Below, one piece after another: positions 61,039 through 64,000 of a stretch of DNA of 64,000 nt (the first letter of the stretch is position 1; the number at the start of each line of letters is the position of its first letter). Origin of the DNA: Streptomyces cylindrosporus (lineage in GTDB: Bacteria > Actinomycetota > Actinomycetes > Streptomycetales > Streptomycetaceae); contig NZ_JALDAY010000006.1 of assembly GCF_022698165.1 (NCBI RefSeq), positions 434,001-498,000 on the forward strand. The letters run 5' to 3'. Under the pieces are notes generated by a model, which did no database searches, was not told where the DNA came from, and was given only the letters and a program-made list of their open reading frames with translations. A program made the translations under genes and the position numbers.

Positions 61039-62361
61039 ATGACGAACACCGCGTTCGTCCGCCCGAGACCCGCGGTCGTCACCGACCCCATGGTCTCGCT
61101 CTCGGGGCTGCTGCGGGAGTGGCTGCCGCGGCAGCGCTGGTTCGCGGGCAAGGACCGGCCCGTCAACGAGCTCGGACTGCTGTCGCTGACCGAGCTGTTC
61201 CCGGGATGCCTGCATCTGCTGGTGCGCGCCGGCGACGACTGCTACCAGCTGCTGCTCGGCGTACGGCCGCATCTGTCGCCGCGGCACGGCCGGGCGCTGA
61301 TCGGCAGGGCGGAGACGGGTCCGCTGGCCGGGATGACGGTGTTCGACGCCCTTCAGGAGCCGCGGTCGGCACAATTGCTGCTGGAGCGGCTGCGCAGGCC
61401 CGGCGGCGCCGGTCCCCTGCGCTTCGAGGCCGATCCGTCCGTGCCCCTGCCCTCCGGGCTGGTGCCTCGGGTGCTGGAGGCCGAGCAGTCCAACTCCTCG
61501 CTGGTGTACGGCGACGAGTTCATCCTCAAGGTGTTCCGGCGCGTCCAGCCCGGCGTCAACCCCGATCTGGAAGTGCCGGGCGCGCTGGCCGGGCAGGGCT
61601 GCGCGCGGGTGCCGGCGCCGGTGGCGTGGTTCCGGACGACGTATCCGCAGGAGGCGACGCTGGGGGTGCTCCAGCCGTTCCTGCGGGACGCCTCCGACGG
61701 CTGGACGCTGGCCCTGCGGGCGCTGGCCGCGGGCGACGACTTCACCCTTCAGGCCCGGGAGTTGGGGCGGGCCACGGCGGAGGTCCATCTCGCGCTGGCC
61801 GTGTCCTTCCCCACCGGCGCGCACGAGGAGGGCGTGCGTACGGCGTCCGCGATGACCGAGCGCCTGGACGCCGCCGCCGACACCGTCCCCGCCCTGCGGC
61901 CGTACGTCCCCGGCCTGCGTACCGCCTTCGGTGCGCTCGTCGCGTGCGATCCCGGCCCGCCCGCCCAGCGCATCCACGGCGATCTGCACCTGGGGCAGGT
62001 GCTGCGGGCCGGCCGGGACTGGTTCGTCATCGACTTCGAGGGCGAGCCGTCACGACCGCTCGCCGAGCGGCGCAGCACCCACTCCCCGGTGCGGGACATC
62101 GCGGGCATGCTGCGCTCCTTCGACTACGCGGCCCGCCAGCGCCGCCCCTGGCGTCCGGAGTGGGCGCGGCGCTGCCGCGAGGCCTACTGCGCGGGCTATG
62201 CCGAGCGGGCCGGCTGGGACCCGCGCAAGAAGCACGGTCTGCTGCGTGCCTACGAGACGGACCGGGCAGTGTACGAGGTGTTGTACGAGGCCAGACACCG
62301 TCCGGACTGGCTTCCCGTACCCATGGCGGCGATCGAGCGTCTCGCCGTGAGAGGAGGCTGA
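61039..62361 (+). CDS. pep2: Maltokinase Pep2
   Basis: A 440-residue maltokinase, phosphorylating maltose at C1 with ATP. It has an N-terminal cap domain beginning LREWLPRQRWFAGKDRP, an aminoglycoside-kinase-like fold, the catalytic loop HGDLHLGQVLRAGRDWFVID (catalytic Asp) and FEGEPSRPLAERRS with the metal-binding Asp/Glu. The nucleotide Lys is in GDEFILKVFRRV. It lies 28 bases after treS and 4 bases before glgB, completing the trehalose-to-GlgE substrate path. Confidence 0.94.
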   Translation: MTNTAFVRPRPAVVTDPMVSLSGLLREWLPRQRWFAGKDRPVNELGLLSLTELFPGCLHLLVRAGDDCYQLLLGVRPHLSPRHGRALIGRAETGPLAGMTVFDALQEPRSAQLLLERLRRPGGAGPLRFEADPSVPLPSGLVPRVLEAEQSNSSLVYGDEFILKVFRRVQPGVNPDLEVPGALAGQGCARVPAPVAWFRTTYPQEATLGVLQPFLRDASDGWTLALRALAAGDDFTLQARELGRATAEVHLALAVSFPTGAHEEGVRTASAMTERLDAAADTVPALRPYVPGLRTAFGALVACDPGPPAQRIHGDLHLGQVLRAGRDWFVIDFEGEPSRPLAERRSTHSPVRDIAGMLRSFDYAARQRRPWRPEWARRCREAYCAGYAERAGWDPRKKHGLLRAYETDRAVYEVLYEARHRPDWLPVPMAAIERLAVRGG

Positions 62362-62365
62362 AGCG

Positions 62366-64000
62366 ATGGCCCTGCGCGACACCTCGCTCCCCGAGCCGTC
62401 CGGCCCCGCGCTGTGCGCGAGCGCCCCGTCCCTGGAGGCCGGTGACCGGGAACGGCTGCTGGCCGGCCGGCACCACGACCCGCACGCGCTGCTGGGCGCC
62501 CACCCGGTCGCGGGCGGCATCGCCTTCCGGGCGCTGCGCCCGTACGCCCGGGCGGTGAGCGTGGTCGTCGCCGGGGAGCGGCACAAGCTGGCCTCGGAGG
62601 GCGACGGCCTCTTCTCCGGGGTCCTGCCCCTGGCGGCGATCCCCGAGTACACGCTGCTGGTGACGTACGCGGACGGCGAGCACGAGGCCGCCGACCCGTA
62701 CCGCTTCCTGCCCGCCCTCGGTGAGCTGGACCTGCACCTCGTGCGTGAGGGCCGGCACGAGCAGCTGTGGAAGGCGCTGGGCGCCGAGCCGATGACGCAC
62801 CAGGGCGTGACCGGCACCCGGTTCACGGTCTGGGCGCCGAACGCCCAAGGGGTCCGGGTCGCCGGGGAGTTCACCTGCTGGGACGGGACGGCCCTGCCCA
62901 TGCGCTCACTGGGCGCGTCCGGGGTGTGGGAGCTGTTCGTGCCCGGCATCGGTGAGGGCGCACGCTACAAGTTCGAGATCACCTCCCGGTACGGCGGCCG
63001 CTTCCTCAAGGCCGACCCGATGGCCCGCCGCACCGAGGTGCCGCCCGCGACGGCGTCCGTGGTGACGGCCGCGCACCACGAGTGGGGCGACGCGGAGTGG
63101 ATGGCGCACCGCGGGGACACGCCCGTGCACGAGGCGCCGTTCTCCGTGTACGAGGTCCATCTGCCGTCCTGGCGCGCGGGGTTGACGTACCGTCAGCTGG
63201 CGGAGGAACTGCCCGCGTACGTCAAGGACCTGGGCTTCACGCACGTCGAGCTGATGCCGGTGGCCGAGCATCCGTACGGCCCCTCCTGGGGTTACCAGGT
63301 GACCTCGTACTACGCGCCGACCTCACGGCTCGGCACCCCCGACGACCTGCGGTTCCTGATCGACGCCCTGCACCGGGCCGGCATCGGCGTGATCATGGAC
63401 TGGGTGCCCGCCCATTTCCCCAAGGACGACTGGGCGTTGGCGCGCTTCGACGGGGATCCGCTGTACGAGCCCGGGGACTCGCGGCGTGCCGAGCATCCGG
63501 ACTGGGGGACGTACGAGTTCGACTTCGGCCGGGTCGAGGTGCGCAACTTCCTTGTCGCCAACGCCGTCTACTGGTGCGAGGAGTTCCACATCGACGGGCT
63601 GCGCGTCGACGCCGTCGCGTCGATGCTCTATCTCGACTACTCGCGCGACTCGGGCCAGTGGACGCCCAATGTGCACGGCGGTCGCGAGGATCTGGACGCG
63701 GTGGCGTTCCTGCAGGAGATGAACGCGACCGTGTACCGGCGGGCGCCGGGCGTGGTGACCATCGCCGAGGAGTCGACGGCCTGGGACGGGGTGACCCGGC
63801 CCACCGACGGCGGCGGCCTCGGGTTCGGCCTGAAGTGGAACATGGGCTGGATGCACGACTCGCTCGGCTACATGAGCCACGAGCCGGTGCACCGCAAGTA
63901 CCACCACAACGAGATGACCTTCTCGATGGTGTACGCCTACAGCGAGAACTACGTCCTGCCCATCTCGCACGACGAAGTCGTCCACGGGAAACGGGCGTTG
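62366..64000 (+). CDS. glgB: 1,4-alpha-glucan branching enzyme (cut by window edge)
   Basis: The first 545 codons of GlgB, a GH13 branching enzyme that makes alpha-1,6 links in the glucan built by GlgE. Two N-terminal beta domains (about 30-110 and 135-235, CBM48-like) precede the TIM barrel: MDWVPAHFPKDDW, the nucleophile in DGLRVDAVASMLYLDYSR, acid Glu in GVVTIAEESTAW, and the third Asp in LPISHDEVVHGK just before the window ends. GGAGG lies 8 bases before ATG 62366. About 190 further residues would be expected from the family. Confidence 0.96.
   Translation, partial: MALRDTSLPEPSGPALCASAPSLEAGDRERLLAGRHHDPHALLGAHPVAGGIAFRALRPYARAVSVVVAGERHKLASEGDGLFSGVLPLAAIPEYTLLVTYADGEHEAADPYRFLPALGELDLHLVREGRHEQLWKALGAEPMTHQGVTGTRFTVWAPNAQGVRVAGEFTCWDGTALPMRSLGASGVWELFVPGIGEGARYKFEITSRYGGRFLKADPMARRTEVPPATASVVTAAHHEWGDAEWMAHRGDTPVHEAPFSVYEVHLPSWRAGLTYRQLAEELPAYVKDLGFTHVELMPVAEHPYGPSWGYQVTSYYAPTSRLGTPDDLRFLIDALHRAGIGVIMDWVPAHFPKDDWALARFDGDPLYEPGDSRRAEHPDWGTYEFDFGRVEVRNFLVANAVYWCEEFHIDGLRVDAVASMLYLDYSRDSGQWTPNVHGGREDLDAVAFLQEMNATVYRRAPGVVTIAEESTAWDGVTRPTDGGGLGFGLKWNMGWMHDSLGYMSHEPVHRKYHHNEMTFSMVYAYSENYVLPISHDEVVHGKRAL

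Overview
The window is very GC-rich, has Streptomyces-type protein families throughout and uses many GTG/TTG starts with GGAGG-type ribosome sites. It is best read as a chromosomal segment of a Streptomyces (or a very close actinomycete). I saw no tRNA, rRNA, CRISPR array, insertion sequence or prophage gene. Two genes are cut by the window edges: kdpB on the left and glgB on the right.

Layout. 0-2.3 kb: the start of a kdp high-affinity K+ uptake operon, read leftwards, led by an overlapping 27-residue microprotein. 2.4-6 kb: a permease relic, a Na+/H+ antiporter, a TauD-type dioxygenase and a HEAT-repeat protein. 6-13.5 kb: a fructan/sucrose locus with a Tat-secreted GH32, divergent from binding protein, two permeases, a cytoplasmic GH32 and a LacI repressor; paired palindromes lie in the divergent promoter. 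13.5-20 kb: housekeeping and stress genes, plus an AraC/MFS gene pair destroyed by deletion. 20-24.5 kb: a cytochrome P450-ferredoxin-ferredoxin reductase-SDR operon. 24-29.5 kb: an atypical response regulator, a GDSL esterase and a TetR/P450/MFS group. 29.7-34.6 kb: an MMPL relic, a two-component system, and a TetR with two SDRs. 34.6-40.6 kb: a 39-bp tandem repeat, a DNA ligase, a secreted NLP (NPP1) toxin-like protein, a secreted six-hairpin glycosidase, a questin-oxidase-like protein and a formylglycine-generating enzyme. 40.6-51.7 kb: a fused acyl-CoA mutase (icmF) with twin operators, an FAD oxidoreductase, regulators, an MFS exporter, a solitary hemC and a MarR-controlled ABC-2 exporter. 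51.9-54 kb: a SigB/F-type sigma factor, an ANTAR protein and a VOC protein. 54-64 kb: glycogen/trehalose/maltosyl-phosphate metabolism (glgX, and the glgE-treS-pep2-glgB operon).

How the genes work together. The fructan locus would cut polymer outside the cell, import oligosaccharide with a permease that borrows an ATPase encoded elsewhere, and hydrolyse it inside under LacI control. The right end is the GlgE pathway: TreS makes maltose from trehalose, Pep2 phosphorylates it, GlgE polymerises maltose 1-phosphate and GlgB branches the product, while GlgX debranches.

The most notable non-gene signals are: a 17-bp motif present once at a marR promoter and three times between a response regulator and an esterase; single or paired perfect palindromes next to TetR, MarR and icmF genes; and several genes reduced to end fragments by internal deletion.
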